In this document: piece after piece, positions 27,462 to 36,717 of the stretch | Layout: each line of letters starts with the position of its first letter | How positions within the stretch are numbered: position 1 is the stretch's first letter | Assembly: GCA_964247085.1 (NCBI GenBank) | Contig: CAXTSX010000006.1 | Location: 36,750 to 100,749, forward strand | Origin: JAAFHZ01 sp964247085 | GTDB taxonomy: Bacteria; Cyanobacteriota; Cyanobacteriia; Cyanobacteriales; Chamaesiphonaceae | Reading direction: 5' to 3' | DNA: 64,000 bases | Program-made: the position numbers and the translations under genes | The notes under the pieces: model-generated | The model's database searches: none | The model's input: only the letters and a program-made list of their open reading frames with translations | Told to the model about the DNA's origin: nothing

Positions 27462-28958
27462 ATGGCCTTTAATACCGAGTTTGCCTTACTAATCCGGGCT
27501 CGCTACCCTCTCATCTACATCCCCACCGCTGAAGAAGAACGAGTCGAAGCCGCGATCGCCCAAGTTGGCCAGCAACTGGAAAATCGCCCGATCTATACTT
27601 GGGACTTTGTAGACGGCTATCAAGGCAATCCCAACGATCAAGGATTTGGCAAACGCAATCCCGTCCAAGCTCTCGAATTCATCGATAAACTATCATCTAG
27701 CAATCCGGGCATCTTCGTTCTGCGCGATTACCATCGCTTCCTAGAAGATGTCTCCGTCGCCCGTAAACTCCGCAACCTGGCTCGTAAATTCAAAGCCGAA
27801 CCCAAAAATATTGTGATGCTCGCGCCCCAGGTTAGTATCCCCAGTGATCTGAGCGAAATTATGACCGTCTTAGAATTTCCGTTGCCCAGCGCCCTAGATT
27901 TAAAGGTGGAGATCGATCGACTACTCCAAGCTACCAACCAAAAACTGGAAACCAAAATCATTGATGAATTAGTTCGTGCTAGCCAAGGTCTTTCCCTAGA
28001 GAGAGTCCGGCGGGTCTGTGGCCGAGCGATCGCCGCCCATGGCTCCATCCAAGAATCTGACGTAGAGTTAATCCTTGAGGAAAAACGCCAATCCATCCGC
28101 CAAACTCAAATTTTAGACTTCTACCCCGCCCAAGCCCAGATGACCGACATTGGTGGTCTCGATAACCTGAAAGAGTGGTTAGTGCGGCGTGGTAGCGGCT
28201 TTTCCGAAAAAGCCCGTCAGTATGGTCTACCCCATCCTCGGGGTCTACTGCTGGTTGGCATTCAGGGCACTGGTAAATCTCTCACCGCCAAAGCGATCGC
28301 CCATCATTGGCATTTACCCCTACTCCGTCTCGATGTTGGTCGTCTCTTTGCCGGGCTAGTTGGTGAATCGGAAGCCCGCACCCGCCAAATGATTCAGCTA
28401 GCCGAGGCTCTATCTCCTTGTGTATTATGGATTGATGAAATTGATAAAGCCTTTGGGGGCATCGAAGGAAAAGGCGATGCTGGCACCGCTAGTCGGGTAT
28501 TTGGCACTATGATTACTTGGCTAGCTGAAAAAACCTCCCCAGTCTTCGTGGTTGCCACTGCCAACAATATTCAATCTCTGCCGCCGGAGATTTTACGCAA
28601 AGGCCGCTTTGATGAAATATTTTTTGTGGGATTGCCCAGTCAAACTGAACGGCGGGCAATTTTTACCGTCCATATTGGCAAACTCCGTCCCCAGAGTATT
28701 GGTCAGTACGATCTCGATCGATTAGCCTACGAAACACCCGATTTCTCGGGGGCTGAAATTGAGCAAATTCTAGTAGAAGCTATGCATATTGGCTTTAGTC
28801 AAAGCCGAGACTTTACCACAGATGATATCCTGGAAGCTGCTAGTCAAACTATTCCATTAGCTGTCACGGCTCAAGAGCAAATTGCTTTTCTCCAAGAGTG
28901 GGCTAATTCTGGCAAAGCCAGGTTGGCTTCTCGACAGCTAGGCCAATACAAAATATGA
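27462..28958 (+). CDS. ycf46: Ycf46-family AAA+ ATPase
   Basis: 498 residues. The N-terminal region (1-200) is specific to Ycf46 proteins (TEFALLIRARYPLIYIPTAEE). The AAA core has Walker A GIQGTGKS (near 266-273), Walker B VLWIDEIDKAFGG (near 323) and an arginine-finger region LRKGRFDEIFFV. Ycf46 is conserved in cyanobacteria and many plastids; work in cyanobacteria links it to photosynthetic or CO2-related regulation, and the mechanism is unsettled. No peptidase domain, so not FtsH. Its short upstream region is shared with ycf54. Confidence 0.93.
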   Translation: MAFNTEFALLIRARYPLIYIPTAEEERVEAAIAQVGQQLENRPIYTWDFVDGYQGNPNDQGFGKRNPVQALEFIDKLSSSNPGIFVLRDYHRFLEDVSVARKLRNLARKFKAEPKNIVMLAPQVSIPSDLSEIMTVLEFPLPSALDLKVEIDRLLQATNQKLETKIIDELVRASQGLSLERVRRVCGRAIAAHGSIQESDVELILEEKRQSIRQTQILDFYPAQAQMTDIGGLDNLKEWLVRRGSGFSEKARQYGLPHPRGLLLVGIQGTGKSLTAKAIAHHWHLPLLRLDVGRLFAGLVGESEARTRQMIQLAEALSPCVLWIDEIDKAFGGIEGKGDAGTASRVFGTMITWLAEKTSPVFVVATANNIQSLPPEILRKGRFDEIFFVGLPSQTERRAIFTVHIGKLRPQSIGQYDLDRLAYETPDFSGAEIEQILVEAMHIGFSQSRDFTTDDILEAASQTIPLAVTAQEQIAFLQEWANSGKARLASRQLGQYKI

Positions 28959-29002
28959 ATGGCTTTTGTATACTTGAATTTAATTAAACTAACCACATTT
29001 AC

Positions 29003-29470
29003 ATGCTGAACGCGATCAAGGTTTTTTTGGGTGTCATCTTGGGTCTTTTTACCCTCGGTCTGTTAGGCACTGGCGCTGTCTACTACTTTATGGTTACCAA
29101 TCTCAGCGCGAAGCCTTCCAAGCCAGCCTTTGCTGAAGAGCGTAACCCCAAAAAAGTCGCCAAACCGGTAGCCAAAAAAACACCAGCGGTACCAACGCCA
29201 GCACCAGAAGCCGCGAAGGAAGAAAAAAAAGAGGAAAAGGCCATCCCACCAGGAGCTTACGGTGCCACTGTTATGTGGGAAACTGGGGTGTCTTTGCGCC
29301 AGCAGGATTCTGACAGTAGCGCCAAAACTGGCGGTGTTGGATTTAGAGAAAAAGTTATTGTCTTGAAAGAGAATGCCGACAAAAGTTGGGTACAAGTGCG
29401 CAATTCTGACAACACTGCCGAAGGCTGGTTAAAAGCTGGCAACGTAGAAAGAGATGCCGCGGCTAACTAG
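29003..29470 (+). CDS. membrane-anchored SH3-domain protein
   Basis: 155 residues. Anchor at about 5-30 (VFLGVILGLFTLGLLGTGAVYYF), a Lys/Ala/Pro-rich linker (about 40-85), then a bacterial SH3 fold at about 90-150 (TGVSLRQQDSDSSAKTGGVGF, VIVLKENADKSWVQVRN, EGWLKAGNV). SH3 domains of this type often sit on cell-wall proteins; the linker could reach the peptidoglycan. It is 44 bases after ycf46 and its stop is 7 bases from the convergent fur stop. Specific role unknown. Confidence 0.8.
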   Translation: MLNAIKVFLGVILGLFTLGLLGTGAVYYFMVTNLSAKPSKPAFAEERNPKKVAKPVAKKTPAVPTPAPEAAKEEKKEEKAIPPGAYGATVMWETGVSLRQQDSDSSAKTGGVGFREKVIVLKENADKSWVQVRNSDNTAEGWLKAGNVERDAAAN

Positions 29471-29477
29471 CCACTTG

Positions 29478-29933
29478 TTAAGTGGGCAATATCGATCGCT
29501 GGCAAGTTGGACAAACAGCATGAATAGTCATCTGACAGTCTAGGAGGTGGTAGCCTTCTTTTTTGGCAGTTTTGTCACCAATTTTCAAGATCGAATCGTT
29601 CTTGAATTCGACCATTTGATTGCAACGAGTACAGATCAGGTGGTGATGGTGATAGGGAGCTGGCTGGTTTATTTCATAATGCTTGTGACCTTCGGCCAGC
29701 TCTAGCTCACGCAAAATTCCCATCCGGGACATCAACTTGACCGTCCGATAAATCGTAGACAGGCTGATATTATGACCTTCGCCCGCTAAGACTTCTTGTA
29801 AATCTTCAGCACTCAAATGTTTACCGCTAGCCAGGTTCTGGAAAATATCTAGAATGATTTCTCTTTGTGGTGTAAGCCGCCAGCCTTTTTCATGAAGTTC
29901 GGCCTTCAACGAATCTGCTGTGTAAAGGGACAT
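29478..29933 (-). CDS. Fur-family metal-dependent repressor
   Basis: 151 residues. The N-terminal winged helix (RLTPQREIILDIF, LSTIYRTVKLM) is the DNA-binding part. The dimer domain shows the metal ligands HHHHLIC, the structural CTRC near residue 100 and CPTC near 143, and HKHYEIN. The family includes Fur, Zur and PerR, which repress iron, zinc or peroxide genes; the metal cannot be told here. The 137-base upstream region could hold an autoregulatory site, but no clear 19-bp Fur box was recognised. Confidence 0.92.
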   Translation of the reverse strand: MSLYTADSLKAELHEKGWRLTPQREIILDIFQNLASGKHLSAEDLQEVLAGEGHNISLSTIYRTVKLMSRMGILRELELAEGHKHYEINQPAPYHHHHLICTRCNQMVEFKNDSILKIGDKTAKKEGYHLLDCQMTIHAVCPTCQRSILPT

Positions 29934-30070
29934 GATTAAGCCCTCATAGTTATAAGTTTCTATTTACTAGCTAAGAATAGCCTAATTGTCAGTTCATTTG
30001 CAAGAAGGGTAACTTATTGAGAATAATCAGCATTAAGAAGTGACTTACAACATTGAAAATTGGATCGGCA

Positions 30071-32332
30071 TCAATTCTCGTCATGGAATGTTTTAAAACC
30101 TTGCTCGCTAGTCCATTGCACGGCACCATCCCGACCAGTAATAAAAACTTTAGTACCCATTCCTTCTAGTTTTTGGATAGTTTCTATATCGGGATTGGTC
30201 GTAGAAGCGATCGCTACTTGCGGTCTAATTATTTTCACAAGTTCATTCGTCAATTTTCCCCCTGGCCAGTAAATACTCTCGACCGGTTGCAATTGGGGGG
30301 CTAAATCCCGTTGTTGATCGAGGGGCAAGTTGCCAATAATCAGCCAATGCTGTTGAGCAATATCCAGCGCCAGCAAAGGAGGCTGAGCATTCCAGAGTTT
30401 AGTGGTACAGTTGCCTAGGTCCATTCGCTCAGTATTCAAGACCAGCGCATTTGGGAAGCTGGGGGCGGGGCTAGAACTGCTGGCTGGAGTATAGAATTTA
30501 TTGATCGATACTGACTTGCTAATGGTTTGCCAACCTTTATTCACATCCCGATTTTGGTGTAGTCCGATCGCTTGATGCAGTTCATTAATCGCTTCTTGAG
30601 TCAAAAATGGCAAAACAGTAAACCGGGCAGTTTCACTATTGCCCGCATTAATCAGCGTGGTTTGATAATGGTTTTGGACAACTAATACTTGATCCTCACT
30701 GCTGGCTAGGGCCGTAATTTTCAGCTCTTGACTTTTGGTGATCCACAGGGGCACCATAATGGCAAAGATCGCTACCAATAGTGCCAGGTACCAACGCTTT
30801 TGCCAAAAAGGGAACCGCCAAACCAACGCAATCAAACTATAGAGAAAAACTAGTTGTACTAGCCCAATGCTACCCACCGACATATTGGCTCCGGGTAAAG
30901 TGGCGATTACTCGCACTATCCCGATGAGGAGTTGAGTGGGGTACAGTAATAACCAGGCGATCGCACTGCCGACGGGTGGCAAAATAGCGCTAATCATGGC
31001 ACTAATCATGCCGCCAATACTGATGATCGCCACTAGCGGACTGCTAATAATGTTGGCTGGCAAAGCATAGAGTGGTAAAACTTTGAAATTCCAGAGCTGA
31101 ATGGGCATTGTCCAGATCGTGGCCGCGAGGGGTACTGCCACCAGCTCGGCGATCGCTGGTGGCAACCAATCGAGTTTTCGTTGAATCGGCGTGGCACTGA
31201 CTACTAAACCCAGAGTAGCCAAGAAGCTTAGTTGAAACCCTACATCCCAAATCCAGATTGGGTTGCAAAGTAACAGCAGCACCCCGGCCAGCAGCAAGGA
31301 ATTTAATGGGCGCAGCTGTTGACCCATTAATAAACTCAGTAAGACCGCGCCACCCATCACCGCCGCCCGCAAGATCGAAGGCTGAAAACCAGTCAAGCTG
31401 ACAAATAAGCTGATCGCCAGTAGTCCTAGACCAAACTGCCATTTTTTAGATAAAAATCTTTGGGTGATATTAATAACGGCACTGACAATCAGTGAAACCT
31501 GAAATCCAGAAGCGGCCAGGGCATGAGAGAGACCAACCCGTCCGAACCAATCTTTGACATCAAAGGGCACATCGACTACATCACCACCCAGGGACATGGC
31601 GCTGACTAACGGCCCCGCCGGAATATCTAGCCATTGTACTTGCGCTTGCACAATCCGCTGCCGCAGGGTGCCGATGTCCCAGCGGCGAATTTGATTTTCA
31701 TCGGGCACAATTAGTTGGGCAACTCTCATGCCAGCCCAGCTACCCGATCTGGCTAAGTAATCGCTAAAATTTAAACCGCCGGGATTGAGCGAAGGCTGGG
31801 GCTTATACAGCGTGCCAGTCAACAACACTTCTACTCCAGGCTTTAGACCAGTAGTACTCAGCAGGGGAGCTGTGACGTAAAGACGGCCATTGACTTGTCT
31901 GGTGCTGGCCGGACCAGGAGCATCGCCTTGAATATCGGTCAATTGATTAACTTGCAGCCAAAACTGCGATCGATTGGTGCGAGTAACTTTCGGGTAGCTA
32001 TCGACAAGGCCTTTGACGGAGGAAAACTGAGATTGGCCTTGGTCATTGATGCTATTAATAAACCGACTAATATCTTGGCTACTAGCTTGGGGTAGTCGCA
32101 ATTGGCAATAAATGACCGCGCTGATTAGCACTGCTACTGTGGCTATTGTCCAGTTCAGGGGCAGATTAATTCGCTTGCTCCGATCGCCCCAGTAAATAGC
32201 GATCGACAAAAAGGCCAGTCCACCAATAATCCAGAGGGGTTGGTTAAACACCGCCCAGGTAAATTGAGGACTAACCAATAAGCCCACTGCAAAGGTAAGG
32301 CAAAGTAGTGCGATGCGCTGAGCATTGTCCAT
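30071..32332 (-). CDS. comEC: ComEC/Rec2-family DNA-uptake channel protein with degenerate C-terminal domain
   Basis: 753 residues. The N-terminal region has two to three helices and an OB-like soluble region (about 130-200, VNGRLYVTAP, VEVLLTGTLYKPQPSLNPGG). The competence domain (about 240-505) is polytopic with RVGLSHALAASGFQVSL, the usual ComEC pattern. The final region (about 510-740) occupies the place of the metallo-beta-lactamase-like nuclease but shows no HxHxDH motif. Family members move single-stranded DNA across the inner membrane during transformation. Loss of the metal motif suggests the nuclease step is absent or carried elsewhere. Confidence 0.88.
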   Translation of the reverse strand: MDNAQRIALLCLTFAVGLLVSPQFTWAVFNQPLWIIGGLAFLSIAIYWGDRSKRINLPLNWTIATVAVLISAVIYCQLRLPQASSQDISRFINSINDQGQSQFSSVKGLVDSYPKVTRTNRSQFWLQVNQLTDIQGDAPGPASTRQVNGRLYVTAPLLSTTGLKPGVEVLLTGTLYKPQPSLNPGGLNFSDYLARSGSWAGMRVAQLIVPDENQIRRWDIGTLRQRIVQAQVQWLDIPAGPLVSAMSLGGDVVDVPFDVKDWFGRVGLSHALAASGFQVSLIVSAVINITQRFLSKKWQFGLGLLAISLFVSLTGFQPSILRAAVMGGAVLLSLLMGQQLRPLNSLLLAGVLLLLCNPIWIWDVGFQLSFLATLGLVVSATPIQRKLDWLPPAIAELVAVPLAATIWTMPIQLWNFKVLPLYALPANIISSPLVAIISIGGMISAMISAILPPVGSAIAWLLLYPTQLLIGIVRVIATLPGANMSVGSIGLVQLVFLYSLIALVWRFPFWQKRWYLALLVAIFAIMVPLWITKSQELKITALASSEDQVLVVQNHYQTTLINAGNSETARFTVLPFLTQEAINELHQAIGLHQNRDVNKGWQTISKSVSINKFYTPASSSSPAPSFPNALVLNTERMDLGNCTTKLWNAQPPLLALDIAQQHWLIIGNLPLDQQRDLAPQLQPVESIYWPGGKLTNELVKIIRPQVAIASTTNPDIETIQKLEGMGTKVFITGRDGAVQWTSEQGFKTFHDEN

Positions 32333-32416
32333 GCCGATTTGAATTTTGCCAGAGATAGAATGCTTAGATTACTCTATCCCAACTGGGCATCAATACTAAT
32401 AAATGACCAAAGAAAC

Positions 32417-32905
32417 CTAGATCGATAAGCCTAGTTTCAGACCAGCGATCGCATGGACAATCATCACAATCATAATAAAGCTACCAAAGTAAGCATGGGC
32501 TTTCCGCAGTGCTGGATTGTTGCCCCCAAAACCAGTAAAAGAAATGGCACCGTTCAGAAATAACAGGCTCAGCATCGCCATCCCGGTGAGAAAGTGGGGA
32601 CTTTCCATGATGGCGTGCTTCTGAATGACTAAAGATAATATGCCACCTGTGGCTCCGATCGCCATGAAGGTAGCCATCGCACTAATAATTTTGCTGTGGT
32701 CAGACTTTAGTTGGGCGGCAGCAGTAGGGTCGGTGGCGGTCATTAAGCGCCCTTTCCAACCAGAATAAATGCCGTAGCCACCCATTCCGAACATCACGAT
32801 GCTCATAAAGAAGGGATGTCCCCAATGAGTGATTGGTTCTGGTAAATTTAAATCTCGAAAAATACTGGCTAATGGTTCCAGTGCTTGTGCTAGTTGTTCG
32901 CCCAT
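32417..32905 (-). CDS. DUF4079 four-helix membrane protein
   Basis: About 162 residues from ATG 32905; a TTG 15 bases upstream gives a slightly longer form. Four hydrophobic helices (FFMSIVMFGMGGYGIYSGW, MATFMAIGATGGILSLVI, GMAMLSLLFLNGAISF, FGSFIMIVMIVHAIAGLKLG) with conserved His residues at helix ends (KHAIMESPHFLTG, RKAHAYFG, VHAIAG). This is the DUF4079 plan, found in cyanobacteria and plants. The paired histidines suggest a b-type heme protein, as inferred for related families. It lies 84 bases downstream of comEC on the same strand. Confidence 0.85.
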   Translation of the reverse strand: MGEQLAQALEPLASIFRDLNLPEPITHWGHPFFMSIVMFGMGGYGIYSGWKGRLMTATDPTAAAQLKSDHSKIISAMATFMAIGATGGILSLVIQKHAIMESPHFLTGMAMLSLLFLNGAISFTGFGGNNPALRKAHAYFGSFIMIVMIVHAIAGLKLGLSI

Positions 32906-33047
32906 TTTGTCATAGTCCAAAAATCATTGCAATTGTCAATTCTAGGCGATTTCACAGTTGTTAAGTTAATAAATATGGCTGGAGACAATTCCCCAAAACT
33001 TAATCTTTGTTTTATATGATTAATTTTTTGCTGCTGTATTTTAATGT

Positions 33048-33443
33048 ATGAAACAGAAAATTGATGTTGTCTTTTCTAAAAAGAATTCAGCACAAAAATT
33101 GCTGTACCAATATCTGGTGAACGAAGTTGAACTCATCATTGAGGCCATCACGATTTTCTATCTGCCAATGGCACTGATCGAAGAAGCGGCTCCAGAGGAT
33201 AAAGTTGATCGGGCTGCTGATGAATCGATCGCTAAACTCAAAGCCCAAATCGAAATCATTGAAATTCAGAGATCTCGATATACTGGTATTGCGTCTTTGT
33301 CAATGGGCAAAGTCAGCCAAAAACTTATTACAGTTAGTGATGAGAGCGCCGAGGATTTGGAGGATTTAGTGAATTTTCAAGATTCTGTTCAGGTTCCCCA
33401 GGAAAATTTAGAGGATTTATTTATTCTGTTGAAAAAATTGTGA
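33048..33443 (+). CDS. hypothetical soluble protein
   Basis: 131 residues. Three segments: a basic start (MKQKIDVVFSKKNSAQKLLYQ), a hydrophobic/acidic middle helix (LIIEAITIFYLPMALIEEAAPE), and an acidic C-terminus with Glu/Asp runs (SDESAEDLEDLVNFQDSVQ). No domain recognised. The gene stands alone, with AT-rich flanks and Lys/Glu-rich composition. Reading-frame length and codon use make it a likely gene; function is open. Confidence 0.5.
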   Translation: MKQKIDVVFSKKNSAQKLLYQYLVNEVELIIEAITIFYLPMALIEEAAPEDKVDRAADESIAKLKAQIEIIEIQRSRYTGIASLSMGKVSQKLITVSDESAEDLEDLVNFQDSVQVPQENLEDLFILLKKL

Positions 33444-33556
33444 TGTTTTAGCTGGCACCTTTTAGCCATATTGGACTTAGCCATATACTGGGAGGTTCAA
33501 TATGCTAGGGTGTCTGGCATTTTTTTGATGTCACTGAGTATTTATACTTAAAAGTG

Positions 33557-33584
33557 TTTACAATGATAGGGAAATGTAAACAAA
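33557..33584. promoter_or_regulatory. perfect 8-bp inverted repeat upstream of a small ORF
   Basis: TGTTTACA (33557-33564) and TGTAAACA (33577-33584) are exact reverse complements with centres 20 bp apart, about two helical turns, the spacing of many repressor dimers. It lies 36 bases before the 40-codon ORF at 33621. TTTACA can also serve as a -35-like hexamer, so the repeat overlaps a plausible promoter. Confidence 0.45.
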
Positions 33585-33620
33585 GCAAAAGGTATTACTT
33601 AGACTCTCCAGCATTTATTT

Positions 33621-33743
33621 ATGATTCATAGTTATGTGCTGGCGGTAGTTGCTGTGGGGCTATCGATCGTACATTTGGTGAGTACTTTCACCCTTTCTCG
33701 TTGTCCAGCAGATCAGCTCCCAGAGCCTGCTGTGACTAATTAA
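33621..33743 (+). CDS. possible 40-residue membrane miniprotein
   Basis: ATG at 33621 to TAA at 33741-33743: MIHSYVLAVVAVGLSIVHLV then a short polar tail ending PEPAVTN. One hydrophobic helix of about 20 residues, the shape of small photosynthetic or regulatory membrane subunits, but it matches none of the PsbX, PsaM, PsbT or PetN-type peptides I know. No strong ribosome-binding site is visible. It ends 10 bases from the convergent flavoprotein gene. Confidence 0.35.
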   Translation: MIHSYVLAVVAVGLSIVHLVSTFTLSRCPADQLPEPAVTN

Positions 33744-33753
33744 AATCGAGATT

Positions 33754-34758
33754 CTAGAATTCAAATTGTTCACCGTAGAACTCCCTTAGTTTGCTCATAT
33801 CATGGGTAAACCAATCAAATAACCATTTTTGATAGGTGGTGGCTGAGAAATCAGCATCTGCAGATTGAGCCATTGTTAAACCGATTAAATGAGCAGCCAT
33901 GATCCCAGACATCAATGCTTTCAAGGCCCCATGTGCTGCTGCTGGGTCTAAAACATGGGCAGCATCTCCCACTACAAAATAACCCGGTCCGGCTGGCGTG
34001 ATCGCCCGTCGCCAGGTTACGTCGGCTTGACGGGTTTTGTAAATAGGGGTTAAATCTTGGAACTCAGCAGGCCGCCAATCTCTATCCCAGGGTTGGGCGG
34101 TGAGGTTCAACCTTGTCCATTGATAAATTTGGGGTTTAACCAAGGCTGTCCAAGTCCAGCCCTGCGAATCGATCGATAGTTGCGGATATTCATCTCTGGC
34201 CGGACAACTTCCCTGTACATAACCATAATGGGCAATTAAACGGGGCGAAAGGCGATCGATCGCCATCCCCAAATGTTTAGCTAACCAGCCATTACCCCCA
34301 GAGGCATCGATCGTAAAACGTGCCTGAAAAGCACCGCGATCGGTCTGTACCCCAGTGACTCGCCCCGCAGTGAGGATTGGCTGTAAAGCCTGGCAAGGTT
34401 GGATAATTTTCACCCCACAGCGGCGGGCTTGTGCCAGCAGTATGGCATCAAAATCAGCCCGCCAGGCCTGGAAACCCAGCCATGAGCCGGACTCATCAGC
34501 TCCAAAGGGGGTGAATTTCTGATCTTGGTGATTCGTCACGACAATCCCGGGATGTCGGATAAATCCAGCTTGTTGAATTGCTGGCCACACTCCCAATTGT
34601 TGGAGTAATGGTTCAACGCCGGGATGTAGAGTTTCTCCTGGTCGATCGCGTGGGAAAGAAAGTTTTTCGAGGAGGACTACCCGCAAGTTGGCTTGGGCAC
34701 AGGCAATAGCCGCCGCTGTCCCCCCGGGGCCAGCACCAATCACAACAACATCATGCAT
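33754..34758 (-). CDS. FAD-dependent oxidoreductase, LodB/tryptophan-halogenase-like
   Basis: 334 residues. N-terminal Rossmann motif GAGPGGTAAAIACAQA with the acidic strand-end VVLLEKLSFPRDRPGE, the 'RPGETLHPGV' motif, and the second FAD motif VVGDAAHVLDP (near 270). The RPGE/ALHPG form is seen in the group containing halogenases, geranylgeranyl reductases and LodB. LodB-type proteins help build the quinone cofactor of LodA amine oxidases. It lies 42 bases after the DyP peroxidase gene on the same strand, so the two probably form one operon. Confidence 0.82.
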   Translation of the reverse strand: MHDVVVIGAGPGGTAAAIACAQANLRVVLLEKLSFPRDRPGETLHPGVEPLLQQLGVWPAIQQAGFIRHPGIVVTNHQDQKFTPFGADESGSWLGFQAWRADFDAILLAQARRCGVKIIQPCQALQPILTAGRVTGVQTDRGAFQARFTIDASGGNGWLAKHLGMAIDRLSPRLIAHYGYVQGSCPARDEYPQLSIDSQGWTWTALVKPQIYQWTRLNLTAQPWDRDWRPAEFQDLTPIYKTRQADVTWRRAITPAGPGYFVVGDAAHVLDPAAAHGALKALMSGIMAAHLIGLTMAQSADADFSATTYQKWLFDWFTHDMSKLREFYGEQFEF

Positions 34759-34800
34759 GATATGACTTTTGATAGGGAGACAGCAGCAGAAATCAACTTT

Positions 34801-36240
34801 TTAGAGATTCTTTAGGCAACTAATGCTAGGTGCAAAGAAGTATTCCCCACCCAGCATTTTGACAAATCCACTAAAACTAATTGGCTGTTTACCAGGCTTA
34901 CCCCAAACTGGACATTGGAGTTGGGGAATAGATGCATCACTCCCTTGTCCAATGACTGGATCGATACCAGTTTTTGGATCAGCTTTTACAAAGTTGGGAT
35001 TGTTAGCCCAGGTTTGTTGCGTAAATTCAAATTGATTAGCTAGGTCGCTTTGATAAGCCATAAAGAGGAGGCCAACACCACAGGATGGGTAAATTTTAGG
35101 ATCGAATTCGGCAACTTGTCCTCGACCATCAACTTCAAGTCGATCGCCATAAGTAATACCGCGCCGCGCCATAATGTGAGAACGCTCTTGCTCTAAGGTT
35201 ACTCCAAACTGTTCTCCTAGCTCACGCACACTGTCACCACGGGGGTTGGTTTTACGAATATGGGAATGAAAGGGGCATTTCATAGCTGGAACATCATCAC
35301 GATAATCGAAATTATTGGGCACAGGGTTGTGCATCCCATCACTTTTTTGCAAAACAACTGGGGTACCATCCTCAAACCGACCTACAATCATCGCTCCTGC
35401 TAGTTCTGGATCTTCTCCATTTTCTTCTAGTTTGAGTTCCTTTGCAATTTCTTCTTCTTTTTCTTTGAATCCTTTCACGTTTTGCTCTAGTTTTCGAAAA
35501 ACAAAGTAGCTGCCAAAACTTTTATCTGAAGCACCACCTGGACAAGGAACTAAGACTTGCTTCAGTGGAAACTTCGGATCCCATACGCTAATACCATCAG
35601 TATTTTCTTGTTCAGATTTAATATCTTCTTGTAATAACAGCGGCTGACTCCGGCCATCGACATAGCCAAAATGCTCAATGCCATCGCCATTGGCATTACG
35701 CATTGCTATCCCTTTTTCGATGCCCAGAACTTTAACGGTGGCGGGCAGGTATTTCTGGATCCCAGCGTAGGTTTGTTCAACTTTTCTTGGGTCATCATCG
35801 CCAATCAAAATCATGGCATGAATATCATTCTGAAAAGTTTTATCCCATTTATCTTTAGAGGGATCACTAAGTTGTGATTGGCGATTTTTCAACCCCTCTT
35901 TGAAAGGTTCATTCTGAGGAATTTTATTATCAACAATTCCTAATGCTCGATATCCTAAGCTAGATAAAAATAAGCCGATAAATGTTTTGCCAGGAGTTTT
36001 ACCGTCGGTCTCTTTGAAAATTTTAGTCTCTTGCAGTTGTGTATGAGCTGATGTTATTTGTGGAGCTAGATATTTAATAATAAAATCTTTGGCAGCGTTA
36101 GCATCTTCAAAGTGCAGGAAAATATTTTGGGTGTGATTTCGGCCATGCCCCTTTAATATGTTGCCTTGTAAATCTTCTAACATTATCTTTTCGTCAGTGC
36201 TGGCCGCCATCCAAGATAGCGGTTTAGTAAGATCAATCAT
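34801..36240 (-). CDS. DyP-type heme peroxidase
   Basis: 479 residues. Distal-side motif HFGYVDGRSQP (GxxDG, near 180) and proximal heme ligand region MKCPFHSHIRKTNPR (near 320). The ferredoxin-like halves start at DLQGNILKGHGR. These peroxidases oxidise diverse substrates with hydrogen peroxide. An internal charged helix (VKGFKEKEEEIAKELKLEE) is an insertion typical of the longer class. No Tat or signal peptide, so cytosolic. A GGAG ribosome-binding site sits 9 bases before the ATG. It precedes the LodB-like flavoprotein. Confidence 0.92.
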   Translation of the reverse strand: MIDLTKPLSWMAASTDEKIMLEDLQGNILKGHGRNHTQNIFLHFEDANAAKDFIIKYLAPQITSAHTQLQETKIFKETDGKTPGKTFIGLFLSSLGYRALGIVDNKIPQNEPFKEGLKNRQSQLSDPSKDKWDKTFQNDIHAMILIGDDDPRKVEQTYAGIQKYLPATVKVLGIEKGIAMRNANGDGIEHFGYVDGRSQPLLLQEDIKSEQENTDGISVWDPKFPLKQVLVPCPGGASDKSFGSYFVFRKLEQNVKGFKEKEEEIAKELKLEENGEDPELAGAMIVGRFEDGTPVVLQKSDGMHNPVPNNFDYRDDVPAMKCPFHSHIRKTNPRGDSVRELGEQFGVTLEQERSHIMARRGITYGDRLEVDGRGQVAEFDPKIYPSCGVGLLFMAYQSDLANQFEFTQQTWANNPNFVKADPKTGIDPVIGQGSDASIPQLQCPVWGKPGKQPISFSGFVKMLGGEYFFAPSISCLKNL

Positions 36241-36717
36241 TGCTATTTCTCCAGAATTAAATATTTAGTTTTAGTTGGATTTGAATATTCCTACGAAATG
36301 AGAAAAAGGGGATTTTAAATTTTATATAGCATTTTATCTGCTCATTCAAGGTAGATATTGCTATTCTTGAATAATATGATGAAGAAAAAAGATTAACAAC
36401 ATCAAGTTAGAAAAGTTGATATTCTTTATCAGAATAAATAATTATCAATAAAGATTGCCTAGATCTAAATATTTTAGAGTATTATTTGCCGAGAAATACA
36501 ATTTTGAATTCAGTACAGCTTGCCTAGCTATTTATTAGATATAAATGCAGTAAATCTATAGATATACTATATTTAAAATCAACTTAATCTCAATACAAAA
36601 TCACTTCAATATCAATTTTATTTATTCAGTAGTATCCAGATCGCATCGGATAAATCTGGACACTAGCAGACAACAATATAATTATTAAATCATTAGCGAT
36701 CGGCTACATCTAAACCG
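36241..36717. other. AT-rich intergenic region
   Basis: 477 bases with no gene and strikingly AT-rich composition (many AATTTTAA, TTTATTTAT stretches). It separates the peroxidase operon from the 796-residue upstream protein gene on the same strand, and presumably carries the peroxidase promoter. No transposon end or RNA gene was seen. Confidence 0.5.
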
